Of a stretch of 64,000 bases of DNA, positions 17,108 to 27,152 are shown one piece after another. This DNA comes from Streptomyces novaecaesareae (GTDB taxonomy: Bacteria > Actinomycetota > Actinomycetes > Streptomycetales > Streptomycetaceae). The position numbers and the translations under genes were made by a program. The DNA lies in contig NZ_JNWQ01000016.1 of the NCBI RefSeq assembly GCF_000716875.1, forward strand, positions 1 through 64,000, written 5' to 3'. How positions within the stretch are numbered: position 1 is the first letter of the stretch; every line of letters starts with the position of its first letter. Below the pieces are notes generated by a model. That model did not search any database. It was not told the DNA's origin and saw only the letters and a list, made by a program, of their open reading frames with translations.

Positions 17108-17563
17108 TCAGGCGTGGAAGCGGTAGACGGCCTGGGCGACGGCGGCGGGCTTGGGCTGCCCGTCGATCTCGACGGTCAGGTCGACGGTGACCTCCGCGCC
17201 GCCCTTGACCTCGGTGACCGAGACGATCGCGCCGTGGGCGCGGATCTTGGCGCCGACCCGGACGGGGGAGGGGAAACGGACCTTGTTGAGGCCGTAGTTG
17301 ACGGCCATCCCGATGCCGCGGACCTCCAGCAGTTCGCTCCACAAGGGGATGAGCAGCGAGAGGCTCAGGTAGCCGTGGGCGATGGTGCCGCCGAAGGGGC
17401 CGGCCTTGGCGCGCTCGACGTCGACATGGATCCACTGGTGGTCGTCGGTGGCGTCGGCGAAGGTGTTCACCCGCTCCTGGGTGATCTCCAGCCACGCGCT
17501 GTGGCCGAGGTCGGTGCCGCCGAGTTCGAGCAGTTCGGCGATGCCGTTGACGGTACGGGACAT
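17108..17563 (-). CDS. MaoC-family enoyl-CoA hydratase
   Basis: A 151-aa single hot-dog protein with the hydratase motif FADATDDHQWIHVD followed by PFGGTIAHGYLSL, typical of (R)-specific enoyl-CoA hydratases. ATG 17563 follows GAGAGGCTTCCCC. It is the last gene of a minus-strand set (SDR, amidohydrolase, acyl-CoA ligase, MaoC) that looks like activation and beta-oxidation of an organic acid. Confidence 0.87.
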   Translation of the reverse strand: MSRTVNGIAELLELGGTDLGHSAWLEITQERVNTFADATDDHQWIHVDVERAKAGPFGGTIAHGYLSLSLLIPLWSELLEVRGIGMAVNYGLNKVRFPSPVRVGAKIRAHGAIVSVTEVKGGAEVTVDLTVEIDGQPKPAAVAQAVYRFHA

Positions 17564-17592
17564 GGGGAAGCCTCTCGGTACGGGTCCAGGGG

Positions 17593-19086
17593 TCAGTGCT
17601 GCGGATGGGCGGCCCGGAGCGGGGCCTTGAGCAGCTTGCCCGCGCCGCTGCGCGGGAGGGCGTGGGCGAAGAGCACGGACTTGGGGATCTTGTAGCGGGC
17701 GAGCCGCCCGTCCAGGTGGGCGGTGAGCTCCTCGGCGCTCGCCTCGGCGCCGGGCCGCAGGACGACGACGGCGCGACCGACCTCGCCCCACTTCTCGTCG
17801 GGCACGCCGAAGACGGCGCACTCGGCGACGGCCGGGTGTTCCAGCAGGGCGTCCTCGACCTCGGCCGGGTAGACGTTCTCGCCGCCGGAGATGAACATGT
17901 CCTTCAGCCGGTCCACCAGCCGGATGTAGCCCTCGGCGTCCACCGCGGCGATGTCGCCGGAGCGGAACCAGCGGCCGTCGTGGAAGGCGGTGGCGTTCTC
18001 CGCGGGACGGCCCCAGTAGCCGGGTGTGACATGGGGCCCGGCGACCAGCACCTCTCCCGGCCGGTCCACCCCGACCGGATCGCCGAGCGGGTCCACCAGC
18101 CGTACGTCCGTGAAGAAGTGCGGTACGCCCGCCGTGCCGGCGTGGGTCAGCGCGTCCTGCCGGTCGAGCAGCAGGACGCCGGGGGAGGCCTCGGTCATGC
18201 CGTAGCCCTGGACGAAGGCCAGGCCCCGGTGGAGGTAGCGCCGGATGGTCCGGGCCGGGACGGGCGCGCCTCCGCAGAGCAGGTTGCGCAGGCTGCTGAG
18301 GTCCGCGCTCGCCCAGCCGGGCTCGGCGGCCACCGCGTCGTACATCGCGGGGACGCCGAACAGGCAGGTGACCCGGTGGCGTTCGATCAGCTCCAGGGTG
18401 CGGAGCGGATCGAAGGCGGACTCCAGGACGGCCGTGCCGCCCTTGAGCAGGGTGGGCAGGCAGGTCATGTTGAGTGCGGCGGTGTGGAACAGCGGCGCGC
18501 TGACCAGGGTGACCTCGTCGGCCGAGAGGTCCACGTCGACCAGGACGTTGAGGCTGTTCCAGAGGATGTTGCCGTGGGTGAGCATGGCGCCCTTGGGGGA
18601 GCCGGTGGTCCCCGAGGTGTACATGATCATGCACAGGTCGTCCGGGCCGACCGGCGCGTCGAGCGGCTCGGCCGGGGACCCGGCCAGGAGCGCCTCGTAG
18701 GAGTCGCCCTCGGCCTCCACCAGCTCGACGTCCGCTGCGAGTTCGGTGGCACAAGGCTGACGCACCGTCAGCAGCAGGCTGCTTCCCGAGTCCTGCAGTT
18801 GGTAGCGCAGCTCGGGCACGGCGAGGCGGGTGTTGAGCGGGACGAAGACCGCGCCGAGCTGCCCGGTGGCGAACAGGGCCTCCAGGAAGGCGGGGTGGTT
18901 CGGCCCCAGGAAGGCCACCCGATCCCCGTGCCGCACGCCGCGTGCGCGCAGCAGGTGGGCCAGGCGGGTGGCGCGGTCGTACAACCCGGCGTAGCTGGTG
19001 GCGCGTTCCTCGTGGATCAGGGCGGTGCGGTGCGGGGTCTTGCGGGCCCGGCGGGCGGGCCAGGACCCGATGCCTTGGTTCTGCAA
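17593..19086 (-). CDS. Acyl-CoA synthetase (AMP-forming)
   Basis: A 497-aa ANL-family ligase with the P-loop YTSGTTGSPKGAM, FVQGYGMTEASP, the GYIRLVDRLKDMFISGGENVYP hinge and the catalytic Lys near the C-terminus (RSGAGKLLKAPL). TTG 19086 is chosen because GGGAG lies eight bases upstream and the protein then begins at the normal family N-terminus; the longer frame adds 20 unrelated residues. It would activate the acid degraded by the neighbouring MaoC, SDR and amidohydrolase. Confidence 0.88.
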   Translation of the reverse strand: MQNQGIGSWPARRARKTPHRTALIHEERATSYAGLYDRATRLAHLLRARGVRHGDRVAFLGPNHPAFLEALFATGQLGAVFVPLNTRLAVPELRYQLQDSGSSLLLTVRQPCATELAADVELVEAEGDSYEALLAGSPAEPLDAPVGPDDLCMIMYTSGTTGSPKGAMLTHGNILWNSLNVLVDVDLSADEVTLVSAPLFHTAALNMTCLPTLLKGGTAVLESAFDPLRTLELIERHRVTCLFGVPAMYDAVAAEPGWASADLSSLRNLLCGGAPVPARTIRRYLHRGLAFVQGYGMTEASPGVLLLDRQDALTHAGTAGVPHFFTDVRLVDPLGDPVGVDRPGEVLVAGPHVTPGYWGRPAENATAFHDGRWFRSGDIAAVDAEGYIRLVDRLKDMFISGGENVYPAEVEDALLEHPAVAECAVFGVPDEKWGEVGRAVVVLRPGAEASAEELTAHLDGRLARYKIPKSVLFAHALPRSGAGKLLKAPLRAAHPQH

Positions 19087-19108
19087 CGCGGGACTCCCTT
19101 GTCTGGCG

Positions 19109-19981
19109 TCACTGCTGCTTGTCGAGGCCGAGCAGCCTGGCGGCATTCTCCTTGAGGATCTTCGGACGGACCTCGTCCTTGATCGGGAGCTCGGCGAAGT
19201 CGGCGAGCCAGCGGTCCGGGCTGATCAGCGGGTAGTCGGAGCCGAAGAGCACCTTGTCCTTGAGCAGGCTGTTGGCGTACTTGACCAGCTGCGGCGGGAA
19301 GTACTTCGGGGACCAGCCGGACAGGTCGATGTACACCTGCGGCTTGTGGGTGGCCACCGCCAACGCCTCGTCCTGCCAGGGGAAGGAGGGGTGGGCCAGG
19401 ATGATCGGCATCCCGGGGAAGTCGACGGCGACGTCGTCCACCAGCATCGGGTCGGAGTACTTGAGCCGGATGCCGCCACCGCCGGGGGCGCCGGCGCCGA
19501 TCCCGGTCTGGCCGGTGTGGAAGACGGCGATCGCGCCGGCCTCCTCGATGGCCTCGTACAGCGGGTAGGCCATCCGGTCGTTGGGGTGGAAGGCCTGGAC
19601 GTTGGGGTGGAACTTGAAGCCCCTGACCCCGAACTCCTCGACCAGCCTGCGGATCTGCCGTGCGGCCATCCTCCCCTTGTACGGGTCGACGCTCGCGAAG
19701 GGGATGATCACATCGGGGTTCTCCCGTGCGGCCTCCGCGACCTCCTCGTTGGGGATGGCCGGGGTGCCGGTGGCCGCCTCGGCGTCCACGGTGAAGACCA
19801 CGCAGGCCATCCTCCGCTCGCGGTAGTGCGCGGCGATCTCCGGGAGGGTCGGGCGGCGGTGCTCCGCCTTGAAGTACGCCCCGGCGGCGGTGTCCAGCTC
19901 TGCGGAGAGCGACCCCTGGCCGCGCGAGGACACCTCGGCGTGCGTATGGACGTCGATGGCGACGAGTTCGTCCAGGTTCAT
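19109..19981 (-). CDS. Amidohydrolase-2 family metal-dependent hydrolase/decarboxylase
   Basis: A 290-aa TIM-barrel protein with AIDVHTHAE at the N-terminus (HxH), FKFHPN, FHTG, AHPSFPW and the C-terminal FGSDYPL aspartate. The family includes aromatic acid decarboxylases and ring-lactone hydrolases. ATG 19981 has GGGAG nine bases upstream; an in-frame ATG at 19996 would add MGARP. The start lies inside a 20-bp triplicated unit that repeats the ribosome-binding site and ATG. Confidence 0.83.
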   Translation of the reverse strand: MNLDELVAIDVHTHAEVSSRGQGSLSAELDTAAGAYFKAEHRRPTLPEIAAHYRERRMACVVFTVDAEAATGTPAIPNEEVAEAARENPDVIIPFASVDPYKGRMAARQIRRLVEEFGVRGFKFHPNVQAFHPNDRMAYPLYEAIEEAGAIAVFHTGQTGIGAGAPGGGGIRLKYSDPMLVDDVAVDFPGMPIILAHPSFPWQDEALAVATHKPQVYIDLSGWSPKYFPPQLVKYANSLLKDKVLFGSDYPLISPDRWLADFAELPIKDEVRPKILKENAARLLGLDKQQ

Positions 19982-20036
19982 CGGGCGGGCTCCCATGTCA
20001 TCGGGTGGACTCCCAGTTCATCGGGCGGGCTCCCAT
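19977..20036. repeat. Three tandem 20-bp units carrying RBS + ATG
   Basis: Units at 19977-19996, 19997-20016 and 20017-20036. The outer two are identical and the middle one differs at four positions. Read on the minus strand each unit contains GGGAG plus an ATG, so the translation start of the amidohydrolase gene has been triplicated. Only the copy at 19981 and the ATG at 19996 are in frame. Confidence 0.88.
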
Positions 20037-20938
20037 CAGATCCGGGGCGCCGGAATGCCGTAGGTCTCCGGCACGCGCCCGACGGAGACGGGCCAGGCGG
20101 CGGCGATGGCGTCCGCGCTCCAGCCGCCGTCGGCGTAGGCGACGGAGACCTCCTGCGGGTGCGACCACAGGGCCAGCTTGTCGCCGCCGATCCCGATGCA
20201 CTGCCCGGTGATCCCGGCGGAGGCGTCGGAGGCGAGGAAGGTGATCAGCGGGGCGACGTCCTCGGCGGTGCCGAAGCCCTCGCCCTTGCGCAGGCCGTCC
20301 GGCAGCGGGGTGCCGTGCTGCTCCAGGGCTTCGACGTGCGGGGCGAAGGCGGGGATGGTCCTGGTCATCGCCGTGGCCGCGACGGGGATCACGGCGTTGG
20401 CGGTGATGCCGGCCCTGGCCAGCTCCATCGCCCAGGTGCGGACCATCGCGGCGATGCCCGCCTTGGCCGCGGCGTAGTTGGTCTGGCCGAAGTTGCCGCG
20501 CTGCCCGGCGGGGGAGCCGGCGACGATGATCCGCCCGCCCCCGCCCTGCTCGCGCATCCGCTCCACGGCCGCCCGGACGCAGGTGAAGGTGCCGCGCAGA
20601 TGGACCTGCACGACGGTGTCGAAGTCCTCGTCGGTCATCTTCCACAGCACCCGGTCGCGCAGCACGCCCGCGTTGGTGACCATGACGTCGAGCCGCCCGA
20701 AGGCCTCGACGGCGCGGGCGACCAGGGCGCCGGCCGTCTCGGTGGTGCCGGCGGCGGCGACCTCGGCGACGGCGCGGCCGCCGGCCGTCTCGATCTCCTT
20801 GACCGCGGCGGCCGCCGCATCCGCGTCGACGTCGTTGACCACGACGGCCGCGCCTGCGGCGGCGAGGGCCTTGGCGTAGGCGAGCCCGAGGCCGCGACCG
20901 CTGCCGGTGACGACGGCGACTTTGCCGCTCAGATCCAT
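20036..20938 (-). CDS. SDR-family dehydrogenase, multifunctional-enzyme type
   Basis: A 300-aa short-chain dehydrogenase: TGSGRGLGLAYA nucleotide loop, NAGVLRD, catalytic Ser (VAGSPAG) and YAAAK. The C-terminal extension after TGQCIGIGGDKLALWSHP resembles the (3R)-hydroxyacyl-CoA dehydrogenase domain of type 2 peroxisomal multifunctional enzymes, which pairs naturally with the MaoC hydratase of this set. It is the first gene of the minus-strand operon and faces the PaaX-type regulator across a 155-bp gap. Confidence 0.87.
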   Translation of the reverse strand: MDLSGKVAVVTGSGRGLGLAYAKALAAAGAAVVVNDVDADAAAAAVKEIETAGGRAVAEVAAAGTTETAGALVARAVEAFGRLDVMVTNAGVLRDRVLWKMTDEDFDTVVQVHLRGTFTCVRAAVERMREQGGGGRIIVAGSPAGQRGNFGQTNYAAAKAGIAAMVRTWAMELARAGITANAVIPVAATAMTRTIPAFAPHVEALEQHGTPLPDGLRKGEGFGTAEDVAPLITFLASDASAGITGQCIGIGGDKLALWSHPQEVSVAYADGGWSADAIAAAWPVSVGRVPETYGIPAPRI

Positions 20939-21038
20939 GCGACTGCTCCTTGGCTGGGGTGTCGGCGCGCTGGGGTTGTCGGTGCGCTGGGGTGTGCGCT
21001 CAACTTAGGCAGATTGCTGTCGGCCGTCAATGGAACTG

Positions 21039-21050
21039 CCGAATATTCGG
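21039..21050. promoter_or_regulatory. Perfect palindrome CCGAATATTCGG, candidate operator
   Basis: This perfect 12-bp palindrome is AT-centred in otherwise GC-rich DNA and lies in the 155-bp divergent gap between the SDR operon and the PaaX-type gene, 44 bp before the regulator start. Placement and symmetry make it the best candidate operator for that regulator. Confidence 0.5.
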
Positions 21051-21093
21051 ATGCCTTCGCACCCCGGCCGCCCGGGCGTCCTACGCTGTGCCG

Positions 21094-21906
21094 GTGACCA
21101 GTCCCGATCTCGCCCCGCGTCCCCAGTCGCTGATGCTCAGCTTCTTCGGCATCCATGTGCTCGGCCGGGACATCGCCCTGTCCTCCGCCTGCGTGATCGA
21201 CGTGTTCGCGCGGATCGGCGTCACCGAGGACGCCGTCCGCTCGACCCTCACCCGCATGGTCAGCCGCGGCCTGCTGGAGCGGCACCGCCAGGGCCGGAAG
21301 ATGTACTTCGCGCTGACCCCGCGCGCCGTCGCCGTGCTGCAGGACGGGCACGACCGCATCTGGCGCACCGGCGCGGTCAATCGCGACTGGGACGGCCAGT
21401 GGACGCTGGTCGGCTTCTCCCTGCCCGAGGCCTGGCGGCGCGAGCGGCACGATCTGCGCTCCCGGCTGACGTGGGGCGGATTCGGTCCGCTGCAGAGCGG
21501 CCTGTGGGTCGCGCCGGGCGTCGTGGACGTCGGTGCGCTGCTGGAGGACCTCTCCCTGGCCGCTCACCTCCGGGTCTTCCGCGGCACGGTCCTCGAACCG
21601 ACCGAGGTCGCGCAGGTGGTGGAGTCGGCCTTCGATACCGAGTCGATCGCCGCCGACTACCACGCCTTCCTGGACCGCTGGAGCGAGCCCGGCGCCGGCG
21701 GCCCCGACCCGCTGGGCGGGCAACTGCTGCTGCACACCGACTGGCTCGACCTGGTCCGCCGGGATCCGCACCTGCCCGCGGAGCACCTGCCCGCCGACTG
21801 GCCGGCGATCCGCGCCGAGGGGCTGTTCCACGCCCTGGCCCAGGGCTGCGCCGCCGCTGCGCGGGCGCAGGCCCAGCGGGTCCTGGACGCGATCCCGGCG
21901 CACTGA
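21094..21906 (+). CDS. PaaX-family transcriptional regulator
   Basis: A 270-aa PaaX-like repressor: an N-terminal winged helix (SLMLSFFGIHVLGRD, DAVRSTLTRMVSRGLLERHRQGRK) followed by the WDGQWTLVGFSLPE and LRSRLTWGGFGPLQSGLWVAP signatures of the family. PaaX proteins sense aryl- or acyl-CoA, consistent with the divergent acyl-CoA ligase operon. GTG 21094 is chosen; a TACGCT box ends six bases upstream, so the mRNA may be leaderless. GTG 21088 is possible. Confidence 0.87.
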   Translation: MTSPDLAPRPQSLMLSFFGIHVLGRDIALSSACVIDVFARIGVTEDAVRSTLTRMVSRGLLERHRQGRKMYFALTPRAVAVLQDGHDRIWRTGAVNRDWDGQWTLVGFSLPEAWRRERHDLRSRLTWGGFGPLQSGLWVAPGVVDVGALLEDLSLAAHLRVFRGTVLEPTEVAQVVESAFDTESIAADYHAFLDRWSEPGAGGPDPLGGQLLLHTDWLDLVRRDPHLPAEHLPADWPAIRAEGLFHALAQGCAAAARAQAQRVLDAIPAH

Positions 21907-21964
21907 CGGCCCTTCCTGGGAGGTCGATCCACCGCGCCGCCATCGACGGATCCTGGGCACTCTC

Positions 21965-21994
21965 TTGACCGTCGCCGAAAAACCGCCCTACATT
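21965..21994 (+). promoter_or_regulatory. Sigma-70-like promoter (TTGACC-N18-TACATT)
   Basis: TTGACC at 21965-21970 and TACATT at 21989-21994 are close to the housekeeping consensus. It points into the alcohol dehydrogenase remnant, so it may be the orphaned promoter of a deleted gene. Confidence 0.5.
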
Positions 21995-22035
21995 CATCGG
22001 GTAGGCCCTGGTGCGGATCCGGGCCGCCGGGCTCC

Positions 22036-22155
22036 GTCCGCGACGGCCGCCTCCCGCTCCACCGTCTGATCAGCCACTACCCGTTCGCCGACATCGACCG
22101 GGCCGTGTGCGACATGACCGCCGGCACGGCCGTCAAACCGGTCCTCACCTTCTGA
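22036..22155 (+). pseudogene. Remnant of a zinc-type alcohol dehydrogenase (C-terminus only)
   Basis: About 39 codons ending at TGA 22153-22155 read DGRLPLHRLISHYPF, then ADIDRAVCDMTAGTAVKPVL. This is the usual C-terminus of NAD(P)-dependent medium-chain alcohol dehydrogenases. No start or catalytic domain precedes it; upstream codons lose similarity and a promoter lies about 45 bp away. I read it as a deletion scar that kept both ends of the gene. Confidence 0.65.
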
Positions 22156-22186
22156 GGCCGTCCGCCGCTGCGGTGGCGGATCGGGT

Positions 22187-22222
22187 CGGGCCGGTCCCGC
22201 GGCGACGGCGGAGACCGGCCCG
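22187..22222 (-). terminator. Hairpin after the CBM13 esterase gene
   Basis: CGGGCCGGTC at 22187-22196 pairs with 22213-22222 across a 16-base loop, ten bases beyond the stop codon of the minus-strand esterase gene. Confidence 0.55.
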
Positions 22223-22232
22223 GAATCCCTGG

Positions 22233-23651
<1,419 letters not shown>

Positions 23652-23653
<2 letters not shown>

Positions 23654-25004
23654 AACCGAGGGCCCACTGCTGGTTGGACTGGCCGTTGCAGGACCAGAGT
23701 TCGACCGGGGCGGCGTCGGCGGTGGAGCCACCGGTCACGTCCAGGCACAGGCCGGACTGGACGCCCGTGACCGTGCCGTCGGAGTTGACGTTCCACTGCT
23801 GGTTGGCCTGGCCGTTGCAGGACCAGACGACCGCCTTGGTGCCATTGGTGGTGCCCCGGCTGGCGGCGTCCAGGCACAGCACGCTGCCGCCGACCGCGAC
23901 CGTCAGCTCGTTCGACGAGGTGTGCGTCCAGGTCTGGTTCACCCCGCCGCTGCAGCTGTAGATCTGCTGCTGAGTGCCGAGTGTGGTGGTGGAGTTCGGG
24001 TCGTCCAGGCACTTGCCCGCACCCACCGCGCGCAGCGCACCCTTGCCGGTGGGGGTGGTGCCGCTGCCGTCCAGCCCCATGAAGTGGATGGCGTCGGCGG
24101 CCATCGGCGTGCCCTGGACGGGCAGTTGGTGCCCGGCCCCGACGATGCTGTAGGTCTCGACCTGCGTGATGCCGGAGCTGTTGGCGTAGCGGGCCCGGTT
24201 CCAGTTGGCGGCCGGGGTGTCACTCGACGACGGGGTCTGGCCCACCCCGAGGACGTTCGTCCACTGCTTGGTCTCTTCGCCGAGGTCGCGGTAGTTCAGG
24301 ATGGGGTCGGCGGTGCCGTGCCACAACTGCACCCGGGGGCGCGGCCCGGTGTAGCCGGGATCGGCGCCGCGCACCAGGTCGCCCCACTGCTGCGGGGTCA
24401 TGGAGACCTGGCCCCCGGCGCAGGGGCCGTTCCAGCCGCGCACCGTGCCCGTGTAGAAGCAGTGGTGGGGCACGCCCATGAACGCCGAGCCGGCCTTGAA
24501 CACGTCCGGGTAGTCCGCGAGCATGACGTTGGTCATCATGCCGCCCGAGGACTCGCCGGTGACGTACACGGCGTTGCGGTTCCCGCCGTAGTGCTGCTCG
24601 GTGTAGGTGATCATCGACATCAGCCCGACCGGGTCGCTGCCGCCGTTGCGCTTCAGCGCCTGGTCGGAGGAGACGTCCCAGCAACTGCCGCCGGGGTTGG
24701 TCGAGGGGTAGATGACGATGAATCCGTACCGGTCGGCCAGCCCGCCGAAGTCGGTGCTGGAGTACAGGTAGGGCCCGGAGCCCTGGCAGCCGTGCAGGGC
24801 CAGCAGGATCGGCGGGTTGGCCTTGACGCTGTTCGGCACGTACACGTACATCTGTAGGCCGGTGGGGTTGTTGCCGAAGTCGGTGATCTGGGTCAGCGAG
24901 GCGGCGCCGGCCTGGGGCGCGGCGGACAGGCTCACGCCGAACGCGGCGCCGATCGCCAGGAGTACGGCGAGCAGGCGGGACTTCAGGTGCCGGGAACGCA
25001 GCAT
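23652..25004 (-). CDS. Secreted acetylxylan esterase-type (CE1/PHB esterase family) enzyme with CBM13
   Basis: A 450-aa secreted protein. ATG 25004 follows a strong GGAGGAAGAGG site and opens a signal peptide (MLRSRHLKSRLLAVLLAIGA, Ala-x-Ala near residue 34); an upstream in-frame ATG would bury it. The catalytic domain has LHGCQGS (oxyanion region), the nucleophile motif TGESSGGM and the GAGHQLP histidine region. Residues from about 320 form a CBM13 with three QxW-like repeats. It is divergent from a GH43 gene, with a LacI-type operator between them, consistent with hemicellulose-induced expression. Confidence 0.88.
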
Positions 25005-25087
25005 GGAACCTCTTCCTCCGCGGGCTGGTGACGGCGGTGGCGGTGAGCCGCCTGCCCCGGCTGCCCCACACGGGTCCGTCGCAGGCG

Positions 25088-25101
25088 TGTGAGCGCTCAC
25101 A
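25088..25101. promoter_or_regulatory. LacI-family operator TGTGAGCGCTCACA
   Basis: A perfect 14-bp palindrome located 84 bp upstream of the esterase start. It has the centre GAGCGCTC of LacI-family operators; the cellobiose regulator CebR of Streptomyces binds TGGGAGCGCTCCCA. A related sugar-sensing repressor probably controls the secreted enzymes here. Confidence 0.72.
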
Positions 25102-25104
25102 TTT

Positions 25105-25527
25105 TCGATCGCGCTACCGGCTGCGCCCGCTCTTGTTTCGGTGGTGTTTCGGGCTGTTGACGCTGCATCAGTGGCTGCAAGCTGTCAAGGGATGGTTGGG
25201 TTCATCCCTGACTTCCCCGCGAAATGGCCGATCGGTTCGATCCCGCGGCTGAAAGTTTCACCGTGACGGCGAGGTGGACGGCCTTCGGGCGCTCGATGCG
25301 GGCGGCGCTGATCCGGGTCGACGCGCGGGGAGCCATACATCCTATGTTTGACGCCGTCAGGTCGGATGAATCGCCCCTCTTCCCTGCAGTAGAGCGGCGG
25401 AAGTTGTCAGAACCCTGGACAAGCACCCGACCTTTGGGGGTTAATCCATCCGATGTCATGGACGCTTCGAGTGGACCACTGTGCGGCTCCACAGCTGACA
25501 CCACGTCCTCATGGAGAGGTGAACCCC
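25105..25527. promoter_or_regulatory. Divergent upstream region of the GH43 gene
   Basis: About 420 bp without a credible gene. It contains two related short motifs, ACATCCTATGT at 25337-25347 and CCATCCGATGT at 25446-25456 (9 of 11 positions the same), both partly palindromic and possibly operators. GGAGAGGT at 25513-25520 serves the TTG start at 25528. Confidence 0.4.
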
Positions 25528-27033
25528 TTGTCCCACTGTCCTTCAGGCGACAGCCGGCCGGTCAGCCGGTGGCGAACCGCACTTGCCGGGCTGCTCGCCC
25601 TGGTCGGCGCCTTCTCGGCGGTGCTGCTGCCCGCCGCACAGGCCCAGGCGGCCCCGGCCGCGGCCCCGGTGGCGTTCACCCTGGGAGGCACCCGCACCGA
25701 CCAGAACGGCAACACCCTTCAGCTGCACGGGCTGGGCATCGTCAAGGCGGGAAGCACCTGGTACGGCTTCGGCGAGGACAAGACCGGCCAGACGTCGGCG
25801 AACACCTCGTTCCAGGACATCCCCTGCTACACCTCCAACGACCTCGGCACCTGGACCTACCAGGGCGTGGCCCTGGCCAAGCAGAGCAGCGGAGACCTCG
25901 GGCCGAACCGGATCGTCGAGCGGCCGAAGGTCATCTACAACGCGTCGACCAGCACGTACGTGATGTACGTGCACATCGACAGCGCCGACTACTCCGAGGC
26001 GAAGGCCGGCGTGGCCACCAGCAGCACCCCCTGCGGCCCGTACGTCTACCGGGGCAGCTTCCGGCCGCTCGGCAACGTCAGCCGTGACCTCGGCCTGTTC
26101 CAGGAATCCGACGGCACGGGCTACCTGCTGACCGAGGACCGCAACAACGGCGGCCTGCGGATCGACAAGCTCTCCGCCGACTACCTCTCGGTGGACAGCG
26201 CGGTCGCGCTCCTGGGCGGCGGCAGCATCGAGTCCCCGGCCATGGTGAAGGTGGGCGGCATCTACTACCTGATGGGGTCGCACCTGTCGGGCTGGTACCT
26301 GAACGACAACGTCTACGCCACCGCGACGTCCCCGAGCGGACCGTGGTCGCCGTGGCGGGACGTGGCCGCCCCCGGCACCAACACGTACGAGAGCCAGACG
26401 GCCAACATCATCACCGTCCAGGGCTCCTCGGGCACCACGTACCTCTACGCGGGGGACCGCTGGAACACCGGCGACCTGGGCAACTCCAAGCTGATCTGGC
26501 TCCCGCTGACCATCCGGGGGACGACGCTGAACCTCGGCCAGTACCCCAGCTGGTCCCTCGACACCTCCGCGGGCACCTGGTCGGCCGGCGGCGGAATCCC
26601 CGCCGCCGGCACCTACACCCTCACCAACGCGGCGAGTTCGATGCTGCTGGACGTGTCCGGTGCCTCCACGGCCACCGGAACCGGGGTCATCCAGTGGCCG
26701 TCGACCGGTGGTGCCAACCAGAAGTGGCGGCTCACCAGGGTGGCGGACAACATCTACACCCTGACCGGCGTCAACAGCGGACTCTGTCTGGACGTCCCCG
26801 GCTACTCGACCGCCACCGGCGTGCAGTTGCAGCAGTGGACCTGCAACGGCGGCACCAACCAGCAGTGGGCGCTGGACCTCACCGGCAGCCCCACCGGCAA
26901 CAAGTACGTGCTGGTCGGCGTCGGCAGCGGCCTGACCGTGGGCACCGCCGGCTCGACCACGCAGGGAACGGCAGTGGACCAGGAGACCGGCGCGAGTTCG
27001 AGCGCCGCCGGCGAGAGCTGGACCCTGTCCTGA
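25528..27033 (+). CDS. Secreted GH43 family glycoside hydrolase with CBM13
   Basis: A 501-aa secreted enzyme. TTG 25528 is chosen because GGAGAGGT lies seven bases upstream and the product then opens with a signal peptide (WRTALAGLLALVGAFSAVLL, ending AQA near 36). The catalytic beta-propeller has LHGLGIVKAGSTWYGFGEDK, VERPKVIYNASTSTYVMY and SIESPAMVKVGGIYYLMGS; the start of the fold resembles GH43 exo-beta-1,3-galactanases (subfamily 24). Residues from about 355 are a ricin-type CBM13 with NQKW and NQQW repeats. The substrate, galactan or xylan side chains, is not settled. Confidence 0.85.
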   Translation: MSHCPSGDSRPVSRWRTALAGLLALVGAFSAVLLPAAQAQAAPAAAPVAFTLGGTRTDQNGNTLQLHGLGIVKAGSTWYGFGEDKTGQTSANTSFQDIPCYTSNDLGTWTYQGVALAKQSSGDLGPNRIVERPKVIYNASTSTYVMYVHIDSADYSEAKAGVATSSTPCGPYVYRGSFRPLGNVSRDLGLFQESDGTGYLLTEDRNNGGLRIDKLSADYLSVDSAVALLGGGSIESPAMVKVGGIYYLMGSHLSGWYLNDNVYATATSPSGPWSPWRDVAAPGTNTYESQTANIITVQGSSGTTYLYAGDRWNTGDLGNSKLIWLPLTIRGTTLNLGQYPSWSLDTSAGTWSAGGGIPAAGTYTLTNAASSMLLDVSGASTATGTGVIQWPSTGGANQKWRLTRVADNIYTLTGVNSGLCLDVPGYSTATGVQLQQWTCNGGTNQQWALDLTGSPTGNKYVLVGVGSGLTVGTAGSTTQGTAVDQETGASSSAAGESWTLS

Positions 27034-27053
27034 CCGGCTGACTAGCTGACCGC

Positions 27054-27083
27054 GACGGGCCCGGTCGGGCGACCGGGCCCGTC
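27054..27083. terminator. Hairpin between GH43 and TetR genes
   Basis: GACGGGCCCGGTC (27054-27066) pairs perfectly with 27071-27083, loop GGGC. It can serve both the GH43 gene and the convergent phosphonate operon. Nothing else is seen up to 27152. Confidence 0.82.
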
Positions 27084-27152
27084 CGGCGGGTGGCCGCAGC
27101 CGGTGCCGTCGTTCCTCGACCCGGACGGCGGGCGGATCGACCGGTGCCGTGG

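Noticed and set aside
25224..26087. Plus-strand frame beginning before the GH43 gene
   Set aside because: Its first part is AT-richer intergenic DNA and the rest is an alternate frame of the GH43 signal region; no ribosome-binding site.
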